Assembly: GCF_964656455.1 (NCBI RefSeq)
Contig: NC_135714.1
Coordinates: 123,560,131-123,624,130, forward strand
DNA from: Halichoerus grypus
Lineage: Eukaryota > Chordata > Mammalia > Carnivora > Phocidae
DNA: 64,000 nt
Reading direction: 5' to 3'
In this document: piece by piece, positions 1-12,674 of the stretch
How the letters are laid out: each line of letters opens with the position of its first letter
Position numbering within the stretch: the stretch's first letter is position 1
Translations under genes and position numbers: made by a program
Notes under the pieces: generated by a model
Databases searched by the model: none
Told to the model about the DNA's origin: nothing
Seen by the model: the letters and a program-made list of their open reading frames with translations, nothing else

Positions 1-1029
1 GACAGGATGATTATCACGTCCTTCTCAACTGCTAAATTCAATCTGTGATTAAAATTAAGATTAATTACACAAACAGGGATAATACTAACTTACACAATTA
101 TCCATTATATGTGTGTAATAAAAGAATTATTCTAATAAAAATACACATTTAATGATTTCAAAAATGTACACAAAATATTGAGTGGAAAATCAGTTTAATT
201 AACAATATATATAATATTTTCTGATTTTAAATTGTCTTTGAATTCATGGTTAATTCTAACTCTTCCTCTTTATCTGTGTTTTCTACTATCAATAGGTGTA
301 TTTTTATAAGAAACCCCAAATCTATAAAAGTTAGTGCCCATCCTTGTCAATCCCTGACTGTCCCAACCCTACCCAACTGCTCCCCACCTGAGTCCTGAGC
401 GGGGAATAGCTCGGTCCGTCAATATGTTTGAAGCTTCCTTCTCATGACTGAGCAGAATCTGGAATTAGTTTGTCCAGTGTTCCTGGAGGTAAATTGAGAC
501 CCCCGGGAACTGAGCTACCATTTCATCTGACTGGCCTCCTGCCCAGCTTCTGGTTTTCACCCTAGCTCCCTGTTGGGATAAGAGCCCAGCCCTGAACCCC
601 AGCCAAAAAAGCTGTAGCCCTTGCTCCACTTAATTCTTGCCAGCCCAGGAGACAAACCCTGCTAGGGGTACCACCACCACTACCATCCCAGCTTCCCCAG
701 TTGCTAGATTGTCTGCTTTAGCCCTGGGAGACCTCCCAGAATTGCAGCTCAGATAACAGCTCAGATAATGGGATATCCAGCAAAACCTGAGAAATTCTCC
801 CCCAGGCCTAACACATTAGCCTGCCAAAAGCTTTTACAAATGACTTCTTTACATTCACAAGTAGAGTGACTAGAAATACAGCAACACGTCTTGCAGGCTA
901 ATTCACTGTACTGACAAAAATAGCAGCTATAGCTTAAGAGGTAAAATGTATTCGCTATTCAATCATGGTAGGAGCACACACTTTAATATATATCTCCATG
1001 CTTGCATTATTGGATGATTTGTGATCATA
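1..1029. other. Unclassified non-coding sequence
   Basis: No gene or repeat I can name. Positions about 340-830 are richer in G and C than the surroundings and could be an old LTR-like repeat, but I see no clear ends. The rest is AT-rich. Confidence 0.4.
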
Positions 1030-1115
1030 TAACATCTTTGGGACTTGGTCTCCTCATCTGTAAACTGACTGGACAACTCTCAAGTCTGTTCAATGAAAAT
1101 TCTAGATAAATTTTT
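1030..1115 (+). repeat. MIR-type SINE fragment
   Basis: The stretch 'ctcctcatctgtaaactga' followed by a diverged 'ggacaactctcaa' block matches the conserved MIR/MIR3 segment 'tttcctcatctgtaaaatga'. Ancient, no ends preserved. Confidence 0.5.
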
Positions 1116-1203
1116 TTACCAAGCAATTATATTCACTTTTTGGACCCATTCTGTTTCTCCTATAGTGTTCTTACTGCTAAGTATAGCCATGATCTCACAT
1201 GAC

Positions 1204-1700
1204 TTTTTTTTTTTTTAAATAAGATAGAGCAATCCTTTATTTTTAGACATGTGCACAAAGAAGTTTTCAGTAAGTCAACTTTACAGCTGAAGAGAGAACA
1301 TGAAAATCAGCTTCCAGCCATCAGCTCTGCATAAAGCCTAGGCTCCTCCTTGCCCAAGTGGTGAGGGGGAGGTGTGTATTTAGCTTATCCTGCTGCCTCC
1401 TGGTGTCACTCAGGCATTTCATCATTTTCTGCCAAAGGAGACATTGTAGGAGATCATCAAATTCAATCTTGCGGTTTCTCTGCATGGATACCACCGATTC
1501 CAGGCGCACATTCTATCCATTTTTTTTTTTTTTTTTTTCAAAAGCGTGGCATTGACCTGGAATCTGGTTAGGCTGCTCAGCACTTTGGACTGTCATCCAA
1601 TGATCTAAGTTAAGGCCCAGCCTTTTCTGCACATCAAAGAAAGGCATGGTGGCCCACAAGGGTCTCCTCACTGGCTACTGCTACTGGATGGTCTCTCACA
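1204..1700 (-). pseudogene. NDUFS5: NDUFS5 processed pseudogene
   Basis: Read on the minus strand, this is an intronless copy of the mRNA for NDUFS5, a small accessory subunit of mitochondrial complex I. The start codon is at 1645-1647, with the opening [15 protein letters not shown]. Further blocks are QCHAFEK, WIEC, KIEFDDLLQCLLWQK and, in another frame, KYTPPPHHLGKEEPRL, which agree in order with the family protein of about 106 residues. Frameshifts and stops interrupt it. The 3' end has an AATAAA signal near 1240 and ends in an A-tract (T-run 1204-1217 on the plus strand), the mark of L1-mediated retrocopying. A second T-run at about 1520-1538 is a poly(A) expansion inside the copied coding sequence, at the E-K-E-W codons. 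A short possible target duplication, tctcaca, sits at 1193-1199 and 1694-1700. Not functional. Confidence 0.9.
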
Positions 1701-2059
1701 CTATTTTATAGTTAGTTCTACATGTGAGTTGTTTCCCTATGACTTCCTTGAAGACAGAGGTTTTGTTTTACTTGATCCTTGTAGCTGAGTTTCTTACACG
1801 GTTATTAGCTCACAGTAGGCTTCAGTAAACACTGAGTGAAATGCAAACATGAATAACTAAGTCACAAAACAACACCCAAAATACTCCACACATGAGCAAA
1901 CTTTGTGAAATAAGTTTTCTTTACGGTTCTTAACAGTTCCTTACATCCTGAAGTCATTTTTAGATGAAATCAGTCATGTTGAACTTCATCAGAGCAACCT
2001 TAAGATCTTTTGGCTATGTGATAGTAGGAAAATGGAGGGGCAGGGCTATTTGATGAATT
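1701..2059. other. Unclassified non-coding sequence
   Basis: AT-rich sequence between the pseudogene and the next L1 insertion. I see no gene or nameable repeat. Confidence 0.4.
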
Positions 2060-2303
2060 AATATAGTCTACCTTCTTCCAAACTGAGGGTTCTAGAGGGG
2101 AGGGGGATGGGGGGATGGGTTAGCCTAGTGATGGGTATTAAAGAGGGCATGTACTGAATGGAGCACTGGGTGTTATACGCAAACAATGAATCATGGAACA
2201 CTACATCAAAAATTGATGATGTAATGTATGGTGATTAACATAACATAATAAAAAAATAAAATCCATATAGCACTTGGAAAAAAAAATATAGTCTACCTTC
2301 TTC
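2060..2303 (+). mobile_element. Young 5'-truncated L1 3' end with target duplications
   Basis: The insert 2079-2284 is only the last part of a carnivore L1 3' UTR (starting aactgagggttctagag), closely matching the ends of the L1 copies at 41620 and 54400. A perfect 19-bp direct repeat, aatatagtctaccttcttc, flanks it at 2060-2078 and 2285-2303. After the usual A-rich L1 end there are 16 extra bases (tccatatagcacttgg) and a second A-run, which looks like a 3' transduction. Confidence 0.9.
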
Positions 2304-4119
2304 AAAAGGAACTTAGGGCAGTTCACAATGCCCCACAATGCGCCAAAAGAGGTGGGAACTGGCAAACTTCACCTGAGGCCCAGAAGCCCTGAAGCTACCC
2401 CCCCAGAGAGAGAACTGCTCACATGAATTTGCATGATAAGAACAGAGGCACCCAAAAAAGCACCAGAACATCAAGGCAAATGACGAACACGTCAGGCTAG
2501 TGGGGGAGCTTGAGCGAGGCTGTAGTAATTTTCTTCCTGATGAACTGACCTCAAAGATTCCTTGGGTCACTTGAAGAACATTTGGTAAAATATGTAAATA
2601 CTAGTTTTTCTTCTTACTTCTAGTAGAGAAAAAGTACTTTGATAGCCTAGCAGAAAAGAGAGTTGTTAAAAAATAAGTTTCAGAAAAAGGTAAAGTCATG
2701 GTTCCCATACAGCTATTAAAATGAACATGGGTTAAAGAATTTTTTTTAATCATATGATACGAGGGAACCAGGGAGATGTTATAAACCAGTTCAAAGGAAA
2801 AGTCAAAACAGCACAAACTCATAAGGATTAAAGAAACGTTGCAAATAGGGCAAAACTAGTTTTTCCATGTGGTAGAGGAAGTAAATTAAAATTACTGCTG
2901 GATCAGACATAATATATGGATCTTTTAGTTCCCTACGACTTACAGAGTGGTAGAATAGCGCAAAGACAATGCACTGGGCTAGAATCTGATCATCTGGAAG
3001 GGTATGCTGTGGATAAGGTTAGTTTTCCATCGAAACACAAAAGTTTTTCTACAGCGTTGACTTGACCTTCAGCCCTAACAGCTTTCTTTAACCTAATAGA
3101 TGTTTCGGCCGTGCTTTGGCAAGCAAATTGCTGTCATTTCATAATTGGATTCTCAACTGGTATCTGAGATGCCAATATTTCATAGTGTTTATTAAAATAA
3201 TGCCACACATGTAGCAGAACAAACCTTATGTTTTTAAAATTCTGAGGAACCTGACATTCTCTACTAGGTATTCTCTACCTCTGAGCAGAAACAGGACACA
3301 GGGTTTTCCTAATAAACAGGGCCAAATTATTTTCTCAAAACGTAATACTGACTCTGCTCAAATACTCAGGTGTGTATTCAGTTGACACCCTAGGGTGCTG
3401 TGCCATGAACTACGGAAGACAATCTGGGCTGGAGAAGGTTTGAAGGCTGGTGTTCTCTATTACCAGGCTTTGTTCATACTTGCAACAACGGCTTCAGGAG
3501 TAGCATCTCCCTGATGGGCCCACGGTATTTCCACAGCTTTAGAACTGTTCTCACTGGTGTCTGTGCTCCTTTATGTCAGCTGCCCAATTGGCAGAAACAA
3601 AGGTTCAGCCCTGCAAGGAAGACTCTAGAGGCAAAGGCAGGAACAGATTTGCAAGCTGAACGCTTCTTCCCTCTGCCACCATCCCCTGGCAAGCAGTGAC
3701 CTCACCCCTTGGTCATCCTCCTCCTGCACCACCATGGGGGTCTCCCCTTGTTATCCTACTTCAACCCAGGCACAGGGGAGCCTTTGTTCACTATCCTAAC
3801 TTGTTTTGTGGGTGTATCTGTTCTTTGGACTTCATTCCCTCAGCTCCCTCCAGGAGCTCCGCTCAACTCCCTCCTGGCCTGCACCACTCCTTCTCAGGAA
3901 TGTTTCTCTTATCTGTTTTCCAGTCAAGGCAGTTGGCAGCTTTACTCAGAATCTAAAGACTCATGTAATCTTGAGCAAGGCGGCTGGCAGGAGGGATTAG
4001 GATCCCCTTCTCTAAGCAGGGAGGAGGGTGGTTCCTAGAGAGCCAGGCACTCTATAAACTACCAATGAGCTGCTCTGACCATAAAAGCAGTTCAGCCTGG
4101 CCTCTGGTGAATGTCTGGG
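2304..4119. other. Unclassified non-coding sequence
   Basis: No convincing gene. Open frames of 60-110 codons around 2313-2570 and 3514-4038 look like chance in moderately GC-rich DNA: no recognisable protein, no splice sites tying them together, and overlapping frames are equally open. Confidence 0.4.
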
Positions 4120-4152
4120 TTTTTTTTTTTTTTTTTTTTTTGGGGGGGGGGG
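4120..4152. repeat. T21-G11 homopolymer pair
   Basis: An uninterrupted run of about 21 T is followed directly by 11 G, then a (gtttt)n stretch. Low-complexity and likely length-variable. Confidence 0.85.
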
Positions 4153-5232
4153 TTGTTTTGTTTTGTTTTGTTTTTAAGTAGAATTGTATCCCCAATGGAC
4201 CCACCAGAGTAAGTTAGCTGCAAAATATACATTCCAATAGCTGAATGAGATGACCTGTTGTATGGGGTTACTTAGTATTGTTCATTTAAATACTAGAGAA
4301 TGTCTGTCAAATACAATGGTTTTCGTTGTAGCACAGTTGATGCTAAACTGTTCTGACAGTGAGTAGGCAATAGGTTCAGCAGCTTCTAAAGGAAAATCGT
4401 GGTTCATATTAATAAAACCATGTCATCAGCATCGAGAAGGGCGCATTCTCTACCAGTTACTATGCGTTGCAGCGTCCTCCCATTTATTTAACAGCTGTAT
4501 CAAGTTATATATGATGGAGCAATAAGGCCAAATTAGGACATTACTCTGTTTTATATACATTTAGAATTGGAATTTTGCCCTACCCATAAGGAACTCAGAA
4601 TGTACACCAGGATTATAGAATTTAATAAATAGATTCATTCAAAAGATAGTCATTGAGTGCATTGTTGTTCTATGAACTGGAGACAACAAAGATAAGTAAG
4701 ACATGGTCTCTGTGGAGAAGACAGTACAAATGAGTATTACAACATTTTCACAGAGTTAGAAGATGGCTGTCAGTCATTGCTGTATTCCTGGTGTCAAGGA
4801 TTTCTGAAACTATTAACTTAAATAGAAATGAAATTCAGTGATGGCATGATACATGGTCTTATGGGAGCACTAATATGTGATCTGATCTGACAACCAAATC
4901 ACTATAAAAAGTCATATTATTTTAATTCTGATATTTTTAAATAAAATAAAAGTAACATGTTTATTGTAAAAAAAATCATCCACAATCCCATCACTTTATT
5001 ATTCTTAACTATGTTTTTTTTCTGAATAAAGAGAGTAATACTGGTCAGTAAGTACATTACTCCTAAAACCTGTTTGTTCTTCATGTAAGATATATTATTT
5101 CCTTAGAGCTAATTCAGAAAAAAGGATTTGCTTAAGAACAATGGCCTTTGTTTCATTTCTTTTTTTAAAGCTTTAAGTGATAATAAAAGAGTTATTAGAT
5201 CCCAATTTAGCAAATGACTCAAATCTATAGAA
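4153..5232. other. Unclassified AT-rich sequence
   Basis: Nothing gene-like. Around 4635-4725 the pattern 'ttcattcaaaagatagtcattgagtg' resembles a common ancient interspersed repeat end (L2/MIR-like), too diverged to name. Confidence 0.35.
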
Positions 5233-5234
5233 TA

Positions 5235-5551
5235 CAAGTGACCCCTGAGCAACACGGGTTTGAACTGCACAGAGCTACTTACACAAACTTTTTTTTTTAA
5301 TAAATACAGTACAGTTCTATAAATGTATTTTCTCTTATGATTTTCTTAATAACATTTTCTTCCCTGTAGCTTACTTTATTGTGAGCTAGTATATAATACA
5401 TGTAACATACAAAATGTGTATTAATCAACTTTTATGTTATTGGTAAAGCTTCTGGTCAACAGTAAGTTTTGAGGAGTCAAAAGTTATACATAGATTTTCA
5501 ATTATGTGGGAGGTCAGCACCCCTCACCTCCATGTTCTTCAAGGATCACAA
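5235..5551 (+). mobile_element. Tigger-like (Tc1/mariner) DNA transposon fossil
   Basis: The left end, gtgacccctgagcaacacgg, and the right end read on the other strand, gtgatccttgaagaacatgg, form imperfect terminal inverted repeats. The left end is preceded by TA, the target expected of Tc1/mariner elements. The interior ('ggtaaagcttctggtcaacagtaag', cited here in part, and 'gagtcaaaagttatac') is typical of the MER44/Tigger7-like group of short non-autonomous elements. It has no transposase gene. The family name is from memory. Confidence 0.65.
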
Positions 5552-5892
5552 AGAGATTTGTGTATGACTCTAGAGCTGAGGGAGACAAACTCTTACACTA
5601 TTGGAGATTAGTTCCACTATGGTTCCTTTCAAAGAAGCCTTCCATAAACAACACTTTTTCTACATTCATATTCATCATTGGTTCTATCAATTCAACCTGA
5701 AGTCTTTCACTGAAATCAATCATAACCATCCTTTTTCCCCAAAAGACAAACAGGTCATAAAATTATCTGAACTTAGTAAGTCAATGAGTCATTCCAGGTA
5801 AGCCATTTGAAAAGTTGTTTTATAGAATTAGCAGGATGTATTTGACTTCTCAGAGTATTTCTTGAACCTGATGAAATATTAAAGATCGATGT
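5552..5892. other. Unclassified non-coding sequence
   Basis: Short gap between the DNA transposon and the L1. No gene or nameable repeat seen. Confidence 0.35.
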
Positions 5893-6003
5893 GAAATCTG
5901 AACAGACCAATTATTTGTAACAAAATTGAATCAGAAATCAACAATTACCAAAAAATAAAAGTCCAAGACTGATGGCTTCACAGGTGAATTCTACCAAATG
6001 TTT

Positions 6004-6185
6004 GGTTTTTTTTTAAGATTTTATTTATTTATTTGACGGGGGGGGGGGAGAACATGAGCAGGAGAGAGGAAGAAGCAGGACCCCGCGGAGCAGGGGGGCC
6101 TGATGCGGGACTCAATCCCAGGACCCTGGGATCATTACCTGAGCTGAAGGCAGACGCTTAACCAACTGTGCCACCCAGGCACCCT
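6004..6185 (-). mobile_element. SINEC (tRNA-derived carnivore SINE) in L1
   Basis: Minus-strand copy: T-rich tail at the left, 'gccacccaggcaccc' tRNA-like head at the right. Target duplication taccaaatgttt at 5992-6003 and 6186-6197 lies in L1 ORF2 sequence, so it inserted after the L1. It carries an 11-base G run (about 6039-6049). Confidence 0.92.
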
Positions 6186-6908
6186 TACCAAATGTTTACA
6201 GAGTTAATACCTATTCTGCTCAAACTATTAAAAAAAAAAATAGAAGAGGAAGGAAAGCTTCCAAATGCATTCTACAACCCCAGCATTACCCTGATACCAA
6301 AACCAGATAAGGAAACCACACACAAAAAAGAGAACTACAGCCCAACATCCTTGATGAACACAAATGCAAAAATCCTCAACAAAATATGAGCAAAGTGCAT
6401 TCAAAAATATATTAAAAGGATCATTTACCACAATCAAGTGAGATTTATCCCAGGGATATAAGGGTAGTTCAATATTTCCAAATCAAGCAACATGATATAC
6501 CACATCAACAAAATGAAGGATAAAAATCACATGATCATCTCTAGAGATATAGAAAAAGCATCTGACAAAATTCAACATGCATTCATGATAAAAACTCTCA
6601 ACTCACCCATTCATGATAAAAAGTGGGCTTGGAGGGAACATACCTCAACATAATAAAGGCCATGTATGAAAAATCTACAGCTAATATCTCATTCATTGAA
6701 GAAAAACTAAGGGTTTTTTTTTCTAAAATCTGGAACAAGACAAGAATGTCCATTCTCACCACTTTTATTCAACACAGTACTGGAAGTCCTAGCCACAGCA
6801 ATCAAACAACAAAAAGAAATTAGAGGCATCCATACTGGTGAATAAAAAGTTAAACTATCGCTATCTGCAGATGACATGATATTATACATAGAAAACCCTA
6901 AAGACTCC

Positions 6909-7109
6909 GGGGCGCCTGGGTGGCTCAGTCGGTTAAGCGGTTGCCTTCAGCTCAGGTCATTATTCCAGGGTCCTGGGATCGAGCCCCACATCGGAATCCC
7001 TGCTCAGTGGGGAGCCTGCTTCTCCCTCTCCCTCTCCCTTCCACTCCCCCTGCTTGTACTCTCTCTCCCTCTAATAAAAAAATAAATAAATTAATTAATT
7101 AAAAAAAAA
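6909..7109 (+). mobile_element. SINEC in L1
   Basis: Starts ggggcgcctgggtggctcag and ends in an (A/T)-rich tail. Target duplication gaaaaccctaaaga at 6891-6904 and 7110-7123. It splits the host L1 just after its catalytic ADD box. The head keeps A-box- and B-box-like internal RNA polymerase III promoter sequence, as in all full-length copies here. Confidence 0.93.
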
Positions 7110-8635
7110 GAAAACCCTAAAGAATCCTCCAAAAAACTACTAGAAGAGATAAATTTGGTACAGTTGCAGGATACAAAATTAATAATCAGAAATCAGTAGT
7201 ATCTCTATACACTAGTAATGAAGTAGCAAAAAGAGAAATTAGAATAATCCCATTTACAATTGTGCCCAAAATAATAAAATACCTAGGAATAAACTTAACC
7301 AAAGAGGTGAAAGACCCATACTCTGAAAACTGTAAAACACTGATGAAAGTAATTGAAGATGATACAAATAAATGGAAAGTTATTCCATGCTGGAATTGGA
7401 TTGGAAGAATTGATATTGTTAAAATGTCCATATTGCCCAAAGCAATCTACAGATACAATGGAATCCCTATAAAAATACCAACAGCATTTTTCAAAAACCA
7501 GAAGAAATAATACTAAAATTTGTATGGAACCACAAAAGACCTGGAATAGCCAGAGCAATCCTCAGAAAGAAAAACAAAGCTAGAGGTATCACAAGGTCTG
7601 ATCTCAAGATATACTACAAAGCTGTAGTAATTAAGACAGTATGGCACTGGCACAAAAACAGACACATAGATCAACAGAACAGAACAGAGAGCGCAGAAAT
7701 AAACCCATGCTTTATGGTCAATTAATCTATGACAAAGGAGGCAATAATATACAATGGGGAAAAGACAGTCTCTTCAATAAATGATGCTGGGAAAACTGGG
7801 CAGCTACATGTAAAAGAATGAAACTGGACCATTTTCCAACACCATACACAAAAATAAACTCAACATGAATTTAAGACCTAAATGTGCAACCTGAAACCAT
7901 AAAAAACCTAGAAGAGAAAACAGGCAGTAATTTCTCTGACATTGGCTGTAGTAACATTTTTCTAGATATGTCTGTTCAGGCAAGGGAAACAAAAGCAAAT
8001 ATAAACTATTGGGACTACATCAAAATAAAAAGCTTTTGCACAGGAAAGGAAACCATCAATAAAGCAAAATGCAACCTACCGAAGATATTTGCAAATGATG
8101 TATCAAATAAGGAGCTAATATTCAAAATATATAAAGAACTTAAAAAGCTCAACACCAAAAAAAACAACCAACCTGATTAAAAAATGGGCAGAGGACGTAA
8201 ATAGACATTTTTCCAAAGAAGACATAAAGATGACCAACACACATGAAAAGATGCTCAACATCACTGATCATTAGGAAAATGCAAATCAAAACCACAAGGA
8301 GCTATCACTTTAAATCTGTCAGGATAGCTAAAATAAAAAAGACAAGGAATAACAAGTGTTGATGAAGATGTAGAGAAAAGGGATCCTCATATGCTGTTGG
8401 TGGGAACGCAAACTGGTGCAGCCACTGTGGAAAACAGTATGGAGTTTCCTCAAAAAATTAAAAATAGAAATACCATATTATCCAATAATTCCACTATTAC
8501 CTATTTACCCAAAGAAAATGAAAACCTTAATTTGAAAGGATATACGCACCCTTATGTTTATTGTAGCATTATTTACAATAGCCAAAATATGGAAGCAATC
8601 TAAAAATCCATTGATAGACGAATGGATAAGGGAGG

Positions 8636-8639
<4 letters not shown>

Positions 8640-8673
<34 letters not shown>
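8640..8673. repeat. (TA)n microsatellite
   Basis: About 16 TA units inside the L1, followed to about 8740 by imperfect tata/ttta sequence. It probably grew from the L1's own 'tggtatatatatacaatgg' sequence, seen intact at 53788. Confidence 0.9.
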
Positions 8674-8677
<4 letters not shown>

Positions 8678-9232
8678 ATTTTATCTATATATATTTATAT
8701 TTTATATATACATATTTATATTTACATAAATATATAAAATATTATGCCATAAAAAAGGGTGAGATCTTGCCATTTGCAACAACACAGACAAACCTAGAGG
8801 GTATTATGCTAAGTGAAATAAGTCGGACTGAAGAAAGGCAAATACCATATAATTTCACTCATAAGTAGAATTTTTAAAAAATTAATAAACAAAAAGCAGA
8901 ATCAGACCTTGTAAACACAGAGAACAAACTGATGGTTGCCAGAGGGAAGAGGGGTGGGGGGTTGGGCAAAATGGTTGAAGGGGAGTGGGAAATACAGGCT
9001 TCCAGTTATGGAATGAACAAGTTATGGGAATAGAAGGTACAGCATAAGGAACATAGTCAATGATACTGTAATAGCCTTGTACGGTGATAGATGGTAGCTA
9101 CACTGGTGGTGAGCACAGCATAATGCATAAGCTTGTTGAATCACTATGTTGTACATCTGAAACTAGTGTAACATTGTGTGTCAATTACACTTAAGCAAAA
9201 AAATTAAGATAAAATTTTTTAAAAATCTGTGC

Positions 9233-12200
9233 AAAAAAATCAATGTGAAAAATGCAGATTAATTTCTTTTTTTTCAATATCAAAAGAAATGAGTGCAAGC
9301 TTTTTTAAAAAGGGCTTCTTCTCTGGATTAGCACCCCAAAATTCAACACCAGGTTTTTCTCTAGTTTACCTCAATCTCTCACTTTAGCTAAGTCATCTCT
9401 TTGTACCTAAGTTTTCTCACACAAATCATACCAACCACTAGAAGGTGATGAAAACCAAATCGTAACTAAGGATTTAAGAGGATAAATAGGTTTAAATTTT
9501 TAGGAAAAAAATAAGCTACAGATACCGAATAAGATAGCAAAGGCATCACAAATGACTGCCCCTTCACATCTTTGGCCTATAATTTCTTCACCTCTAAAAT
9601 GAAGGATTGAGTTAAATGATATCTTGGGTTTCATGCAGTGGCAAAATCCAATCACCATGTTGTTTCTATTATCATGAGAATTATGCCCAGAAAGGTAAGA
9701 AAGAAAACAGCAGACAACCGACATAAATAGTATATCCATGGTAAACATTTCTAAAACACTTCCAATTTAGCTTCTTCAAATGGAAATGAAATCCCAAGGC
9801 GGGTTAGCTGGTGGTGAAAGGGTACTCTGAAAGCTACAGTCTGACTTGGGCACAAAGTCAAGGAATTAATGTAGGCAGAACCACAACAAAGTGGACATGG
9901 TGGCAGAGGGACTCATTTAGAGTAGACTAGAAAGGAATTTGCTATTTCCTCCACTCTGGTTTTTCTCAAACCAAGAGAAAAACTGTATTTAATAATGCAA
10001 TATCCAAGCAAACACAGCACTAGGCATTCCTCTAGGCCATTTATAATGCTTCTTGGGTGGCTGAAAGCCCTCTGCTTCCAGTGCAGTTGAGGTGTGTACT
10101 AATGGCTTAGTACAATGAAGTATCTTAATGGCATATTTACTGAAGCACTTAATCTACTCTTGGGGGGTGAAGAGATCAAGTACATCCCTGTTAAAGCACA
10201 GAAGCTTGCTAGAGACGGTATAATGGCTGTTGCAGGCTACAGTCCACAGACTCACCCTGTGGTTTGCTGATAACCTCGACTTGTCAGAGCTATAATTTGT
10301 CACCAGGCATTTTGAATTAGAATCTAAGACATTTCATCAATACCTGTCAATCCACACCCAGCAAAGAAAGCAATACAGTGTCAAGCCAAGGATCTCACTT
10401 AACAAGCTGGCCATAAACCTGTCATGGGTTGTTTTTACTTAGCTTCCCTTCTTTTGCTGCTTTCCAAGCCAGAGCCCACCAAATACTCAGGGTTAAACAG
10501 AATCACTCTGAGTTGAGAGAAATCCCCACAGACTTCCCCACCACCCATCTGTGTAACCTGCGAGAAAACCGGCGAGCCCATAGGGCTTTGGCTTATCTGT
10601 TTGTTAAATAAAGACATTTAACGAAGTAATTTTGAGAGCTAACATTCCATAATTCTATCTCATTTTTCCAATTTTTGCCTCGAGGAAATTTGATTTTTCC
10701 TTTTTTTCTAAAATAAAATCTCTATGGTACAAGAAAAGCTGAAGGCACCTATTTTAGTTTTACTCCTTTAGGGGAGTATTTAAAGAATGAAACCAGGAAT
10801 GGCTGCTATTTAAAGAAGCAGTCATAAAAAGAAAAGAAGATAAAAGTTATGACTTAGAAGAAAACTGTCTTCAATGAAATAATGTCCCATATGAGTGCAT
10901 CTTCTTTTTAAACCTATCTATGTAGGTATAAATACCATGGCAGCATCCCCGTGTTATAAACCAGCTCACAAAAGAAGGGACCGACCCTGTAAATGAACTA
11001 TTTCTATTGCAGTTAAGGAGTTTAAAAACAAAACAAAACAAAAAACTAGCTGTGGAAAGGATCTGGGAGTTGAAAATCACTCCTATGTACAACCTAAGGG
11101 AAAATATATAAGAATAAAACTATACTCATCTTCACTGTTGGACACCTAATTACTAATCATATAATCACTGACCATGTAATTCCCAGCATTTCCAGTGCAA
11201 GCAGCAGAAAGAAGATTCAAATGTTCTTAAATGCTGGCTTACGGAGCTGAGAAGAAATCCAGTGTAAAGACCAGATACTCATTCTGGTTTTCTCTATAAA
11301 CAATGACATGAAAAACAACACATTCGGTCAATAATTTCTAGGGCAGGGAAAGGAGGTGCAGTATTAAAGACATCTGGTTTTACAACAAGGGTCCGATGGC
11401 GGGGGAAGGTGTGAGTTGAAAGAGCAGATTCTGGAACCAAGCTGAGTGACTTACCTCTTGGTCTGAAACGGACAGAACACTTTAGCTAAGTCATACACAG
11501 AAGGAACTGAATCCCTCCTCCGGGAAGTGGCCTACTCTTAGGCTAGAGTAGGATTAGACTAGTTATTTCTACGTTCCTTCAAGTCTCTTTTTTCACTGAT
11601 TCCTGGAACTTCCAAAAACTTATCCAAATGACACACATGCCCAGTCTGAGGGCAACTCTGCCACAGAAAAAGCTTCACGTCACCCACAGTTCCATCTCCC
11701 CTCAGTTTATTCAAGATGCTGGCCTTTCAGGTTTCTGAGCTCAAATTTTCATCTCAACTACTCCACCTCCTAGAAATACCTAACGGACTATTAAAGAATT
11801 GGCAAAGAGTAAAAGAAATATTTCATAACTGGTATTTTTATTTTGGTTAGAAAAATTCACAGGTTATTTTAATTCACTGCTATCGTTCTTAGCCCATTTT
11901 AGAAGAGCAGTTAGGGCTGGAATTTTTTTACTTAGCTTTTCTTTTGACTTCCTGAAAATCATTAAAAATGTATCCCCAGTTGGTCCCACAGTTAATTAAC
12001 TGTTCTTTGCAAAATCCATCTGTAAAGATTCAGTATAAAGTGCATTTTATTTCCCATTTTGCTTGTGATCCTCAGTTATTTGGTGCCTCTGCTTAGGCTA
12101 ATCTTGACCTAATTCTCATAAAAATAAACACAGTGATGTTAGAGTTCACAACCTTTGGGCATCACAGTTGCATTCTCGGGGCTAACACTGCTCTTGTGGG

Positions 12201-12674
12201 AAGACACAAGAAAATATAGAGCACCCAAGTTCTAGGAAGAAGTGACTTGAATTGGGTGCAGCCACGCCCAGTTCCCACTAAATGAAGAAGGTGTTTAAAT
12301 CTTAGAATCCCGAATTAAGAATCTGCTTCTGTATCATGTTGAAATGTTCTCTGAAGTTGGCATTTATTACCTGCTTACCATCCAGCGGCAGTAAGTTAAA
12401 TGTGTGTTTAGTGATAAGGCCCCCACCAACTCCATTCACACTCGATCCTGCACTTCTGAGACCCAGAACATAGACAGGAAGAGAAAACAAAGTCAGTTAA
12501 CGGAAGCAGACTGAGCATTTATTAACTATTAATTGTCCGTCTGATGAACAGTGATAGTCCTAATGATTCCATAAAGGGTCAAAAAGTTAGTATCAATAAT
12601 ATGAAAACCCAAGAATGCACATTAAAATAGAACCTTTTCACTGGCATTTGATTAAGGAATGAGTTGAAATAAGG
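9233..12674. other. Unclassified non-coding sequence
   Basis: No gene recognised. Several open frames of 60-80 codons occur on both strands (for example 9500-9748 and 10429-10617), without recognisable protein, supporting splice sites or an obvious repeat source. Probably old, diverged intergenic DNA. Confidence 0.4.

Larger units (their letters stand above)
5893..9232 (+). mobile_element. 5'-truncated L1, ORF2 to 3' end, interrupted by two SINEs
   Basis: The element begins inside ORF2 ahead of the reverse transcriptase and runs to an A-rich 3' end. Translated pieces in shifting frames include [10 protein letters not shown] (about 6285), a (S)ADDMILYI catalytic box near 6870, the [14 protein letters not shown] stretch near 7280, a KQIWHWHK-like block near 7630, and [19 protein letters not shown] (8391). 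Many frameshifts and stops make it inactive. SINEs at 6004-6185 and 6909-7109 and a (TA)n run at 8640 are later additions. It is older than the L1 at 47295 but still clearly alignable with it by eye. Confidence 0.85.

Noticed and set aside
3696..4038. Overlapping 86- and 109-codon frames
   Set aside because: Three overlapping frames are open at once in a Pro/Leu-rich, GC-richer stretch; no recognisable protein or splice sites.
6909..7109. tRNA gene call at SINE heads
   Set aside because: The heads are tRNA-like with A/B-box-like promoter sequence but belong to SINEC copies with A-tails and target duplications.
8554..8868. 104-codon frame with repeated Tyr-Ile
   Set aside because: It is translation through the (TA)n microsatellite inside a dead L1.
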